Shown: positions 1 to 7,975, numbered from the stretch's first letter. The stretch: DNA of 10,280 nt from Temnopleurus reevesii (GCA_036244855.1 BQKZ01000958.1:89082-99361); one strand, 5' to 3'. Program-made: numbers and translations. The notes: a model not told the origin generated them from the letters alone.

Positions 1-155
1 GCAAGCTAGAAGTGCAAGGTTGCGGTAAGCTAACGATGCAAGGTTGCAAAAGCTCATTTAAATATTTGGAACCCGGCAACCTTGCCGCAACCTTGCCGCA
101 ACCTTGCTTCGCAAGCTTGTCGCAAGCTGACCAGGAAGCTTATTTGCAAGCTTGC
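1..155. repeat. Self-complementary minisatellite-like cluster (GCAAGGTTGC / GCAACCTTGC / GCAAGCTTGC)
   Basis: Ten-base words of the form GCAA-SS-TTGC recur throughout. GCAAGGTTGC lies at 14-23 and 38-47. Its reverse complement GCAACCTTGC occurs three times in tandem at an 11-bp period (76-85, 87-96, 98-107). Related GCAAGCTTGC-type words lie at 111-120, at 122-128 (partial) and at 146-155 (a perfect palindrome), and the window opens with GCAAGCT. The words at 14-25 and 85-96 form a perfect 12-bp inverted repeat, so this DNA can fold in several alternative ways. The cluster probably continues left of the window. An open frame covering 12-239 exists only because of this low-complexity pattern and resembles no protein I know. 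The repeat is seen directly; its family name is unknown to me. Confidence 0.8.
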
Positions 156-471
156 GGAACATCATACACAGATTTTTATAAGGGAATGGTCACCAGTCCT
201 TTCGTAGAGGTGTGCTTGGATATACAAACAGCTTTATAAAACACAACCAAGGTCACCAGGTCATGCACCATTCATTTTCGGATGTGAAGTTCGTGACCTG
301 GGACGCAAAGTTTGTGATCAAGGGTGAAAAAATATTCACCTGAGGTGTACAGTTCTGAATTTGCTAGTGAATCACAGATCCCAAAGAGCAAATTTCATGC
401 GCTTTTCGCAACCTTCATGATGAACGTAACCTGTTGTTGGGCATACTTATGGGCTACTGCAGAAGACCATG
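156..471. other. Unassigned stretch between minisatellite and poly-C
   Basis: No gene or element is recognised here. GGTCACCAG occurs at 188-196 and again at 251-259. Short open frames are present, including one from an ATG at 263 to a stop at 341 and one at 324-557 that runs through the poly-C as poly-proline, but none resembles a known protein. The sequence is somewhat less AT-rich than the stretch that follows the poly-C. Confidence 0.5.
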
Positions 472-499
472 CCCCCCCCCCCCCCCCCCCCCCCCCCCC
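472..499. repeat. Poly-C run, 28 bases
   Basis: This is an uninterrupted run of 28 C. The minus strand is therefore G28, which can form G-quadruplexes, and the plus strand can form i-motifs. Such runs are prone to length change in replication and to sequencing or assembly error, so the exact count is uncertain. The run creates spurious poly-proline (plus strand) and poly-glycine (minus strand) frames. Confidence 0.97.
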
Positions 500-1144
500 A
501 CTTTGGCTTCTTCGTGGGAACAGAGGTGTTGCCATAATCAACTCCTACGCGCAATAATGAGGGGTGATGAATAACGCCTTGGCAAAATGAACAAACTTCA
601 AAGCATAATTGGCAAATTTGTAAATTTGTAAATGTGAACAAATTATATTTGATTTATTACATATAATATACCCAATAAGAGGATATCAAAAGGTGTAAAA
701 GGGTATACTACTTTTTCCAGTTTCTAAGTGATTGAATTGTAATTTCAATGTTACAATAGTTGCTTGAGATGATATGATTTTATCTAACTTTCTATAATAA
801 TATGCTAATCATTCAAATTTCAAGAAAGAAAAGGAACAAAATTGGAATTTGGAATATTTTCTAAATTATTCTGAAGTCTTCAACACCCACAGCATACCAC
901 GTCCCCATCCTTTCTATCTCTCTCCCTCACTCATCCTGCGTCATTTGTAAGCTTACATCAAACAGAAGCTGAGCAAACATGACTTCCCTTCTACTTAAAA
1001 TTTGTCTTGCACTTAACTTTACAAGTCAAAACATAAACATCTCCTTTCAAAACTATTAAACAGAAGTTGTTTTCCACTCTCTACCAATGTACAGTTTAAT
1101 GTGAATAAATATTTACCCTAAAATACGAAGAAGAAAAATACTTC
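500..1144. other. AT-rich stretch with no recognised gene
   Basis: I see no coding region or known element. Two minor low-complexity patches are present. Three imperfect copies of an 8-base word of the type TAAATTTG lie at 613-637. A pyrimidine-rich tract at about 903-937 (repeated CT, TCTC and CCTC) could be a decayed CT microsatellite. It could also be a polypyrimidine tract ahead of a splice acceptor, but no open exon follows it that I can recognise. Confidence 0.6.
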
Positions 1145-1495
1145 TAAGAAAGTTTTTAGACTTTGTTGAAGTCTAGAGTATTGATCTTGCAAACAGTTAT
1201 ATGATTAACGCGCTGAACTTCTTCTGTATACCACAAGGCTAAAGGATTAGTGATAAATTATGTAATAATGAACTTACACTACTTCAACTTTCAAGGGTTG
1301 CGGTTTATACAGTTAACAAACATTCCTCAAGTTGGAGAGGGCTTACATGACAAAGTCAAGTTAAAAACATGTTTTGTCTGTCAATATTGATCAGTTTATT
1401 AGCAAAATTTCCCCTTCTGGTATAATGAACTGCAACTGCCAATCAAACTTGAAAAGGTCTAAGTCAAATCAAGTTCTTATCAACACACATTTTAC
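1145..1495. repeat. Diverged direct repeat, copy A (about 350 bp)
   Basis: This block aligns in the same orientation with 2002-2346. Shared landmarks in order are TAAGAAAGTTTTTAGA, GTATTGATCT, AAACAGTTATATGA, TAATAATGAACTTAC followed by CTACTTCAACTTT, TTGGAGAG, AAAACATGTTTT, TCTGTCAATATTGATCAGTT, CTGCCAATCA and AGTTCTT. Copy A starts near 1145 and the last shared word lies near 1472-1495. Spacing between landmarks is nearly the same in both copies, so this is homology rather than shared composition. Neither copy keeps an open frame that the other also keeps, which argues against coding. It could be a local segmental duplication or two insertions of one dispersed repeat. Confidence 0.85.
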
Positions 1496-1563
1496 TGTTT
1501 TACCATTTCGAACGATTCACATTTACTTTTCAGTGAAAATTTACCAAAAAATATATAGCAAAT

Positions 1564-1577
1564 AAAAAAAAAAAAAA
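1564..1577 (+). repeat. Poly-A run
   Basis: Fourteen consecutive A follow an AAT, so an AATAAA word overlaps the start of the run. It lies about 70 bases past the end of direct-repeat copy A. It could be the tail of an old retroposed sequence on the plus strand or a simple A microsatellite. Copy B has no matching tail, which weakens the retroposition reading. Confidence 0.7.
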
Positions 1578-1682
1578 CAATTTATACCCGATTCACGATC
1601 ATATGGTGAATAGTCAGGTAAATATTGGGCATATTTTCTAAATAACGAACAATTAAAAGGAGAGGACAACAGTTTGTAATAC

Positions 1683-1985
1683 CAATAATAATGAACGGCT
1701 TAAAGTTTTATATAACGCTTATCAACTCTTCATGAGAATTCCCTAAGCGCTCTACAATTGCAGCATTATTACCCTGGCTTTAGCCCGGCAGCCACTATGC
1801 AGCGCACTTGGCGTTTCAAGGAATGAATATTCCTACCAGGTACCCATTCACCTCACCTGGGTTGAGTGCAGCACAATGTGGATGAATTTCTTGCTGAAGG
1901 AAATTAATGCCCTGGGTGTTTTGTGAGGGATTTGTGGGCCAAATCAGATTGGGAACCTTCACTGAACATCAACCATACATCGGAA
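1683..1985 (-). mobile_element. SINE-like interspersed repeat, degenerate, minus strand
   Basis: On the plus strand the element runs from a short AAT repeat (1684-1692) through TTTATATAACGCTTA (1707-1721), CTAAGCGCTCTAC (1743-1755), ACCCTGGCTTTAGCC (from about 1771), GGCAGCCACTATGCAGCGCA (1787-1806), and CACCTGGGTTGAGTGCAGCA (from 1854). It ends in a region (about 1925-1985) that, read on the minus strand, looks like a decayed tRNA-type head. There 1940-1925 reads GGCCCACAAATCCCTC where a Pol III B box (GGTTCGAATCCC type) would be expected. Read on the minus strand, the order is tRNA-like head, body, then ATT-repeat tail, which is the usual plan of a tRNA-derived SINE. I recall similar sequence in marine invertebrate genomes but cannot name the family. 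The repeat call is fairly secure; the tRNA origin of the head is inferred and the B box is degraded. Confidence 0.6.
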
Positions 1986-2001
1986 AAGTGTAAATGGGGT
2001 G

Positions 2002-2346
2002 TAAGAAAGTTTTTAGAAGTCTTTTCTTGAGTCTAAAGTATTGATCTGTAAACAGTTATATGAATAAAGTGTTGAACCTCTCCTGTACCAGCAGAGAAAA
2101 GATTAATGGTAAATTACGTAATAATGAACTTACGCTACTTCAACTTTAGAGTGACAGTATTCTTATTATTCATACCAATCTTCTTGAATTGGAGAGAGCT
2201 TAAAAAACAAGTCAAGTTTAAAACATGTTTTCTCTGTCAATATTGATCAGTTAATTAGAGAAAGTTTCCCTTTGCCCTACATTAACCTGCCAATCAGGGA
2301 TCGAGTAGCCTCAGGAGTAAAAGTTCTTCCTAACAAATAATTTTAG
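2002..2346. repeat. Diverged direct repeat, copy B (about 345 bp)
   Basis: This is the second copy of the block at 1145-1495, in the same orientation and offset by about 850-857 bp. The best-preserved parts are GTAATAATGAACTTAC plus CTACTTCAACTTT (about 2118-2147) and CTGTCAATATTGATCAGTT (2234-2252). Small indels and scattered substitutions separate the copies, so the duplication is old. It begins only about 17 bases beyond the head end of the SINE-like element. Confidence 0.85.
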
Positions 2347-4384
2347 AATGAAAACAGCCACAATGAAATGCAAATGTTTAAAAAAAACATATCTAAGATG
2401 CAGAGTTATATTGGGGGATCATTTTAGAAAAAAATCTTGAAAGTACATTTTGGAGCTTACAAGAGAGAGACTATGGTGCAAATCAGAAAAGAAAACTAGA
2501 GAAAGTACACTTCCAGTAAAACAGTACATCTTTTATTGCTTTTTTAAAGAGAAAAACCCTTCCAGCTACCACACATTTCCATATTCATCATACTCTCTGA
2601 AACTATAGCAAAAATATTAATGCAGCAACAAATAAGTGTTTATGCAATGACCGAAAAATTGTATTACACTTGCACTTTTAGTCTGATCGTTATATTTCAA
2701 AACACATTTCTCCTCAATTTTTTCTTCTAAATTACAACTCTCTCAAGAACCGGCCAAAGTCAAACTGACATGAAGACATAAGAACTACAAACATATATAT
2801 ATATTACCGAATATACCAAATATCTAGAGGCAATGTGCATTCCTAGCGTAACTTATCGCTAACCCATTTTTTAGACCCACATAACGTTAGTCTTGATGAC
2901 CAGCCAAAATCCATGCAGTTTATTTGGTGTTGACTTCTACTTGGAAGAGCTTTGTTTGGACCAAATTCTTGCATAAGTCTGATCCTACCAGCCATTAGAG
3001 TACTGAAGCTATGACATCGCTGTCTTTTGTTACTGCATGTGATGATTCTAAACAACAGATCCTTCTAAAAGGAGGACTCAAGCTGTATTAACTGAAACCA
3101 TATTTGCCTGAAATTGTTTAGAACTAGCACCCATGATTATGGCTCTTTAAAATTTAACATTTAGCCCTGTAGTCTTCACTCCTAACACAATTACTGCTAA
3201 TATTTGGTGACACTCAAATAACTTGCAAGGACTGGGTCTGCAATCAAATAGACTAGAAATACATTTCCTCTGAATTGGTTACTTCTCAACAAATAAAATT
3301 CCCTTTTCATATTTATTTGGATTGAAGTATAATTGGAAGGAGAATGCAATTGTCAAGTCAATTTACACTGTTTCTCGTCAAAATTTTGTATCATATCCGG
3401 TGAAATAATAGAATTTCATCAACAGCTCCCCTGGAAAAACCACATTTTCAACAAAAAAAAAGGGGAAGAAAAGGAGAAAACTATAAGAATACCAGGGGGT
3501 TGCTAATAAAGAAAAAAGAAAAATGGATTGTTTGGTAATCCGCAGTCTGTTTTTGCGGGTAAACGTAATTGAATTATGAATTCATAGTTCCTTGCCTCAA
3601 GTATTTAATTCCAAAAGGATGGAATAATAATCACAATCCAAACTGAGACAAACAAATAATCACAGCACAAATTCTACCCATTGTCATGCCTAATATATGC
3701 ATGTGTAATAAAGCTTGGGGGAGCTGTCAAATGGTTCCATATTTTCCATACTTCAAACGTCAATGAATTTCTCAAGTTTGTGGTTTGCGAACAGGTCACA
3801 AGTGGTCTTGTGGAGAATGCCCAAACACTTGTTAGAAGGTATCAATTCTGACTCATTATTTCAAGCAATGCCACAACTGAGCACAAAATAATTGAAGAAA
3901 ATAACCATTTTTTATGCATGATGGGTCAAAGTTTTCTCAAATAGTATTTTTTACTCGCTATCAAGAAAAAACTACCAGTAAATGTAAAAATTCAGCGATT
4001 TCTATTAAAAGGCAATTATATTCATTTCTAGTTCTGAGAAATGTACAGAAACGGAGTATCATAAGATCAATCTTCATGTTTACAAGTAAAAAGATAAGCA
4101 TCTCGATGAGACACAAAACTGCAATATTTCTAAATGTAACAGCCAGATCTCAAATTGTACAGTCATGTATCTTTAATAACTCTGTATACAAAGTGAATGG
4201 AGATTTCTCCATGTTTGTAGCCATTTTGTGCCTGTATGTTACCACCTATAGGAGCTCATGAGTGGTGCAAATCAAAACTTTAAAAATCCATAACTTTTGA
4301 ATAGATTGTCACATTTTGCTGAAATTTTCACCGTTTGATCATTGAATTTTTCTCCATCATCTGACAGCATATGAATATCTGGGG
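2347..4384. other. Long AT-rich stretch, no gene recognised
   Basis: I see no convincing gene, RNA or mobile element in about 2 kb. A short AT dinucleotide repeat lies at 2792-2804. Two open frames fall inside: 2843-3055 on the minus strand (70 codons) and 3914-4261 on the plus strand (115 codons). The larger is rich in Ser, Ile, Lys and Phe, has no recognisable motif and no homologue I know. At about 7 percent stop codons one run of this length in six frames of 10 kb is not surprising. A minus-strand AATAAA word (plus strand TTTATT near 2531) could mark the 3' end of a minus-strand transcript whose exons lie elsewhere, but nothing confirms that. 4262-4380 has the feel of a dispersed repeat but I cannot place it. 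Confidence 0.5.
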
Positions 4385-4385
4385 T

Positions 4386-4470
4386 TAATAATTATAATGA
4401 TAATAATAATAATACACAACATTTATACAGCGCTTAATTCTGAACAAGTTTAAAACACTTTACATAAAGA
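4386..4470 (-). mobile_element. Truncated second copy of the SINE-like tail
   Basis: An AAT repeat (about 4387-4413) is followed by TTTATACAGCGCTTA (4422-4436), which matches 13 of 15 bases of 1707-1721 in the longer copy. An AAACACTTTAC word (4454-4464) then stands where the longer copy has AAGCGCTCTAC. After about 4470 the similarity stops, and the body and tRNA-like head are absent. Retention of the tail side with loss of the head side, read on the minus strand, is the usual 5'-truncation pattern of retroposed elements. An independent microsatellite with a chance flank is the alternative. Confidence 0.55.
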
Positions 4471-5638
4471 TGCATTTCTTTTAATTCCCCGTTAAAACCT
4501 GCACAACTAATGCAAAGTAATGGCTAAGCTTAAAATATTTTTTTCATGATTTTCTCCACATAAAAAGTATAAAAATCAATGTAACAGTTCTGGCTATACA
4601 TGACAGAACATCTATCTGCTGTGGGTTTGCACAATTGCGACTGATTTTAAACAATATGCCCGTTTCCTGTTGACAAACACGAATGCTGGCATCGTTTATA
4701 AAAAAAAAAACCCGAAAGCCGAAAAGCCTTTGACCTCGAAAGGTGGGATTCATGCCTCATTTACAACAAGATTAATTAGATTCAAAACCTCAACTCAGCA
4801 AGAACAAGAAATTACATGTTATACCACTCATATGTAAAAAAAGAAAGTGCTTTATTTATTGTATTCAAATTTGGGGACAAAGGTTGACCCTATTGGGGTG
4901 TATTCATTTAAAATGGTGTTGACCTCAAAATTGGTTCTTGAAACCATGCAATATTTCACAACCTATATCTAAGTATTGAGATATATCACACAACTCAATT
5001 TCATAAACAATTGATTGTCATCAACACACAAACAAAATTGTGATGTGGTGGAAAAAAAATATTATTTCAAGCTTACAATTTTCTATATGAAAAATAGGTT
5101 ACCCATAACTGAAAAAAATTACACAAAATTCTCTGGTGCCAGCTCTATGTATATATTTATAATACAGATGTTTTGCAAAAAAATGGCCATTGTACGAATG
5201 CGTGTAACTTGTATAAATAAATTCTCCAGCACTTCATTCTTGCAAGTTGTTAAATTTACACAACAGCTAATTCAGAGAATGATAGGGATTAGAAGAAAGG
5301 GGGAAAACCAGTGCACTTTCTTGAAAGAAAAGAACACTTAATCCCACTTATCTGCAATCTGTGTCATCCCTCAGGTCTCAGATCGCAGACTGTACACACA
5401 AACTCTTGAGGAAAATAATTCTTTACAAATATCACTCACTTGAAAACTCATTTTCAGATGTTGTTAAGTTTTCAATGATTCAAGGAATTAACGCAAAGAA
5501 CAGCTAATCGCTAATCGGGCCAATGAGAGGAATTTAAAATCGCCAAACAAGGCTATTTTCCAATATGAAAGAATAGTGTTATGTGTAGTCCCACTCATGT
5601 ATAATTGATGTCAGCCCCAGGTCCTTCATCTGGAGATG
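4471..5638. other. AT-rich stretch, no gene recognised
   Basis: Nothing is identified here with confidence. Open frames at 4544-4753 (minus, 69 codons) and 5015-5341 (plus, 108 codons) show AT-driven composition (Lys, Ile, Phe, Asn) and no recognisable domain. A plus-strand TTTATTTATTG at about 4852-4862 gives overlapping AATAAA words on the minus strand. A 7-base tandem (GCTAATC twice) lies near 5503-5516. Confidence 0.5.
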
Positions 5639-5660
5639 CATGGAAAACATCCATTCCATG
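5639..5660. repeat. Short perfect inverted repeat
   Basis: CATGGAA (5639-5645) and TTCCATG (5654-5660) are perfect reverse complements around an 8-base spacer. It is short enough to be chance in a window this size, and is listed because it opens the more structured segment that follows. Confidence 0.5.
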
Positions 5661-5883
5661 AAGTGCTACATTCTTATTTAAGAATGAGTCTTTCATCTCT
5701 GTAAAGCACTAAATTCCTTTTTGCAAGTATGCATTCAATACAAAAACTTCTAGTATAAAGGATGCACATTCCGCTCCGGGCAGAACCGTCCAATTTTCCT
5801 CCGCCCCTACAAGGCTTCTTATTGACATGATTCGACACCTTTGGATTGTAATCCGTCCTTCTGGGGTCACAGAGGAAGAAACA

Positions 5884-5993
5884 AGAGGGGGGCCAGACAA
5901 AACAGATTTACCCACCTTTCATCTCGAGACCTGAGAGGTCCAGGTAAAGCTCCCAATTGGTTCAGGATTAGGGGGTAAGTCTGGCCCCCCTCT
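5884..5993. repeat. Fold-back element with 15-bp perfect arms
   Basis: AGAGGGGGGCCAGAC (5884-5898) and GTCTGGCCCCCCTCT (5979-5993) are perfect reverse complements separated by 80 bases. A second inner pair continues the stem: TTACCC at 5908-5913 with GGGTAA at 5973-5978, leaving a 9-base bulge on the left side only. Inside the loop GACCT/AGGTC (about 5928-5939) can form a small hairpin. The arms are GC-rich in an AT-rich background. It could be a small fold-back or MITE-like transposon relic, or a structured transcript. No target-site duplication is obvious at the outer ends. Confidence 0.75.
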
Positions 5994-6231
5994 ATTGTGG
6001 TAATTACCCACTAATAGGTAAATGGGTGGGTGTAAGTAGGTGTCGATGGATTCATTAAGAAGTCCATGTAGTGGGGACCTCACAAAAGCTTTTCGTGGAC
6101 AGGTGGTTTTTCAGGTGAAATCTGTTGGCTAAATTTGCAATAAATATGTTGATGCCTATTTGTATGCAAGAATAGAATATATATCCAAAATACGGGTGTA
6201 GTACCCCCTATCCCATATGGGTTAAACTTTT

Positions 6232-6275
6232 GCTTGTTTAATTTTTTTTTGCTTGTTTAATTTTTTTTTGCTTGT
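6232..6275. repeat. 19-bp tandem repeat, about 2.3 copies
   Basis: The unit is GCTTGTTTAA followed by nine T. Copies lie at 6232-6250 and 6251-6269, with the first six bases of a third at 6270-6275. The two full copies are identical, so the duplication is recent or the tract is actively slipping. A minus-strand open frame at 6238-6465 ends in this tract, giving a Lys/Gln-rich tail that is an artefact of the repeat. Confidence 0.9.
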
Positions 6276-6542
6276 GAAGCCATGGGCCCCATGATTGGAC
6301 TGCCCCTTTTGTTACATGAAGATCTTTAGGTGGAGTTGTCATGATTAGCGGCCCCCTTTGAACCATTTCGTTCAAAATCTGGATCAGCCTATGTGCTATT
6401 GCTGGGGCGGGCAGCGTCCACATCATTTCAAACCATGCACAACAATGTTCTTTCACAACAAACATGCATGCGTTGCCACCAAAATTTACATGATGGTTGT
6501 AGAATGGCGGAGGATGAGCATCACTTTTGGCCCAAACACCCT

Positions 6543-6601
6543 CCCCTCCAAAGGTTCTGAACAGTCCTCTGCCCCAATCTAGGCCGACAGAACCGGAGGG
6601 G
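6543..6601. repeat. Strong 59-bp hairpin, 14 paired bases with a 3-base bulge
   Basis: CCCCTCC (6543-6549), an AAA bulge (6550-6552) and GGTTCTG (6553-6559) pair with CAGAACC (6588-6594) and GGAGGGG (6595-6601) around a 28-base loop. All 14 pairs are Watson-Crick. The structure lies 17 bases before the second poly-C run. It could be an end of a small mobile element or a structured RNA; the paired stem is shorter than the roughly 20 or more bp usual for a microRNA precursor. The fold is seen directly; any function is unknown. Confidence 0.7.
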
Positions 6602-6618
6602 CTGAGGGGGCTCCATTA

Positions 6619-6637
6619 CCCCCCCCCCCCCCCCCCC
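6619..6637. repeat. Poly-C run, 19 bases
   Basis: Nineteen consecutive C, the second such run in the window and on the same strand as the 28-base one. It directly follows a purine-rich GGAGGGGCTGAGGGGG segment (6595-6610), so G-rich and C-rich blocks lie side by side on one strand and could pair with each other. The length is uncertain for the usual homopolymer reasons. Confidence 0.96.
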
Positions 6638-7030
6638 TCAACCAAAAAATACTTCAAAGCCTCAATAGAATAATAGCTGAAAGTTCACGCTATGAAAAAG
6701 TGCAAGAAGATCTGAGGGTGTTCAGAATAAGACGAAATGTTTTGTAGCTGCAACAGCTTGTCAAATGGATGGGCTCAGTGTAATATCCGCAGACATGACA
6801 ATAATTTGGGGATCTTTTCTTCGTCAAAGTTTTACACAAAAGTACAAAGAGTGTTCTCCTGGCACAATTAAGAATGATCTTTCAAAATTCGCTTCCTTTT
6901 GAATTTAATGAGAATGAAACATTTATCACAAGATAAAATACATTTTTAAAAGGTAATCTAAAAGCATAGAAAAGAAGACAAAAATGGATTATATCTAACA
7001 TTTACACTCCAAATCTAAAAATTAATCAGA
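6638..7030. other. AT-rich stretch, nothing recognised
   Basis: I see no gene, no repeat unit and no convincing structure in this interval between the poly-C run and the 16-bp tandem repeat. Confidence 0.5.
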
Positions 7031-7060
7031 AAATTTAGATTCATTTAAATTTAGATTCAT
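7031..7060. repeat. 16-bp tandem duplication
   Basis: AAATTTAGATTCATTT at 7031-7046 is followed directly by AAATTTAGATTCAT at 7047-7060. This is a simple two-copy tandem, nearly perfect and therefore probably young compared with the large array downstream. Confidence 0.85.
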
Positions 7061-7120
7061 AAGTGTTGACATCTGGCTTTTCTCTGTTTTCTTGCCAAGT
7101 TCTTGATCCCTTTCAAAGAG

Positions 7121-7148
7121 TAGCCCAGATTTGTACACAAATGGGCTA
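7121..7148. repeat. 28-bp imperfect palindrome
   Basis: TAGCCCA (7121-7127) pairs with TGGGCTA (7142-7148). Inside, TTTGT (7130-7134) pairs with ACAAA (7137-7141), leaving a GA bulge and a 2-base centre. It stands just ahead of a possible degenerate first unit of the long array, which has GGTTCAATA at about 7156-7164. Confidence 0.65.
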
Positions 7149-7274
7149 TATTACAGGTTCAATATTCTACAAGCCACTCATCCCTTAGCAGGTGACAAAG
7201 TGTTCTGTTATAAGAATATCATTGAAAGTCAGTACAGTCACTATCTTTCATGACTATACAACGACTAGTATTAT

Positions 7275-7975
7275 TTCAACATTTAATACATTGATCTTAA
7301 AATCCTATGAAACAACTGTAGGATCTGCATCCAAGCACAGAGACAAAACATGAAGTGAATCCTAGGTAAAATACCCAAAAGATCAGTCTACAAGATAATG
7401 ATGATTATAAGCTTTTGATGCATAAATCTCCAGTTCCATGAAAGTACTGTCGTATCTGCATGCAAGCATGGGAACAAAACATGAACAGAATGGTGCAAAA
7501 CCCAAGTGGACATTCACACCACCTCTTTCTTCATTCAAAGAACAAAATCAGATCAATTTTGACCATGTATTGAACATTAGCTTTTAATTCCTAGTTCTGC
7601 AATGCAATGAAAGAACTGAGAGATCTGAATCCAAGCATTGGGACAAAACATATAGTGAATCATAGGTAGAATACCCAACTGGACATTAACACCACCTCCT
7701 TCTCCGTTCAAATAACAAAAACAGATCACCATCAGCTTTTAATACCTAATCTGCAGTTCCATGTTACTACTGTTGTATCTGCATTCAAGCAGAACGAAGA
7801 AGATAGTAGGTAGAATACCCAACTGGGCATTCATTTATTTCTTGAAGATAATGATGATAATGACTATCAGCATTTAGTACCTAGATCCCTAGTTCCATGA
7901 AAATACTGTTGTATCTGCACTCAAGTATGGAAGCAAAACATGAATTGAATGGTGCAAGACCCAAGTGGACATTCA
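7275..7975. repeat. Diverged tandem array, proximal sub-family (units 1-5)
   Basis: Five units are recognised by a CCATGAAA-type anchor with its ATG at 7307, 7438, 7607, 7761 and 7897 (spacings 131, 169, 154 and 136). The shared order within a unit is AGCTTTTAAT or CATTTAGTAC, then TTCCATGAAA, ACTGTTGTATCTGCAT, CAAGCATGGGAACAAAACAT, GAATGGTGCAA or AGGTAGAATACCCAA, TGGACATTCAC, and a CAAACAGATCA-like word. Unit 4 has lost part of its middle. ATGATGAT words precede the anchors of units 2 and 5. The second half of unit 5 already matches the distal sub-family, so the two grade into each other. No long open frame crosses the units. The family is not one I can name. Confidence 0.85.

Noticed and set aside
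12..239. 75-codon plus-strand open frame at the left edge
   Set aside because: More than half of it is a translation of the GCAASSTTGC repeat cluster; the remainder is too short to judge.
324..641. Open frames with poly-proline (plus) and poly-glycine (minus)
   Set aside because: Both are created by the 28-base C run at 472-499.
1374..1565. 63-codon open frame across the end of direct-repeat copy A
   Set aside because: The equivalent frame in copy B is broken at once by a stop, so the frame is not shared between homologous copies.
2843..3055. 70-codon minus-strand open frame
   Set aside because: No recognisable motif, no supporting splice sites or conserved context; fits chance expectation.
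3540..3559. CCGCA...TGCGG hairpin followed by no T tract
   Set aside because: A 5-bp stem is expected by chance, and bacterial-type terminators do not apply to this kind of DNA.
3914..4261. 115-codon plus-strand open frame
   Set aside because: Longest frame in the window, but it has AT-driven composition and no motif or family I recognise. At about 64 percent AT, roughly 7 percent of codons are stops, so a frame near this length is expected about once in a few such windows.
4544..4753. 69-codon minus-strand open frame
   Set aside because: No family resemblance; includes a phenylalanine-rich stretch caused by an A run on the plus strand near 4701.
5015..5341. 108-codon plus-strand open frame
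   Set aside because: Same reasoning as above: low-complexity Lys/Ile/Phe-rich composition, no domain and no splice or start context that stands out.
7391..7860. C/D-box snoRNA-like ATGATGA words in the proximal array
   Set aside because: Only two of twelve units have the C-box-like word, and no paired D box or terminal stem at the right distance was visible.
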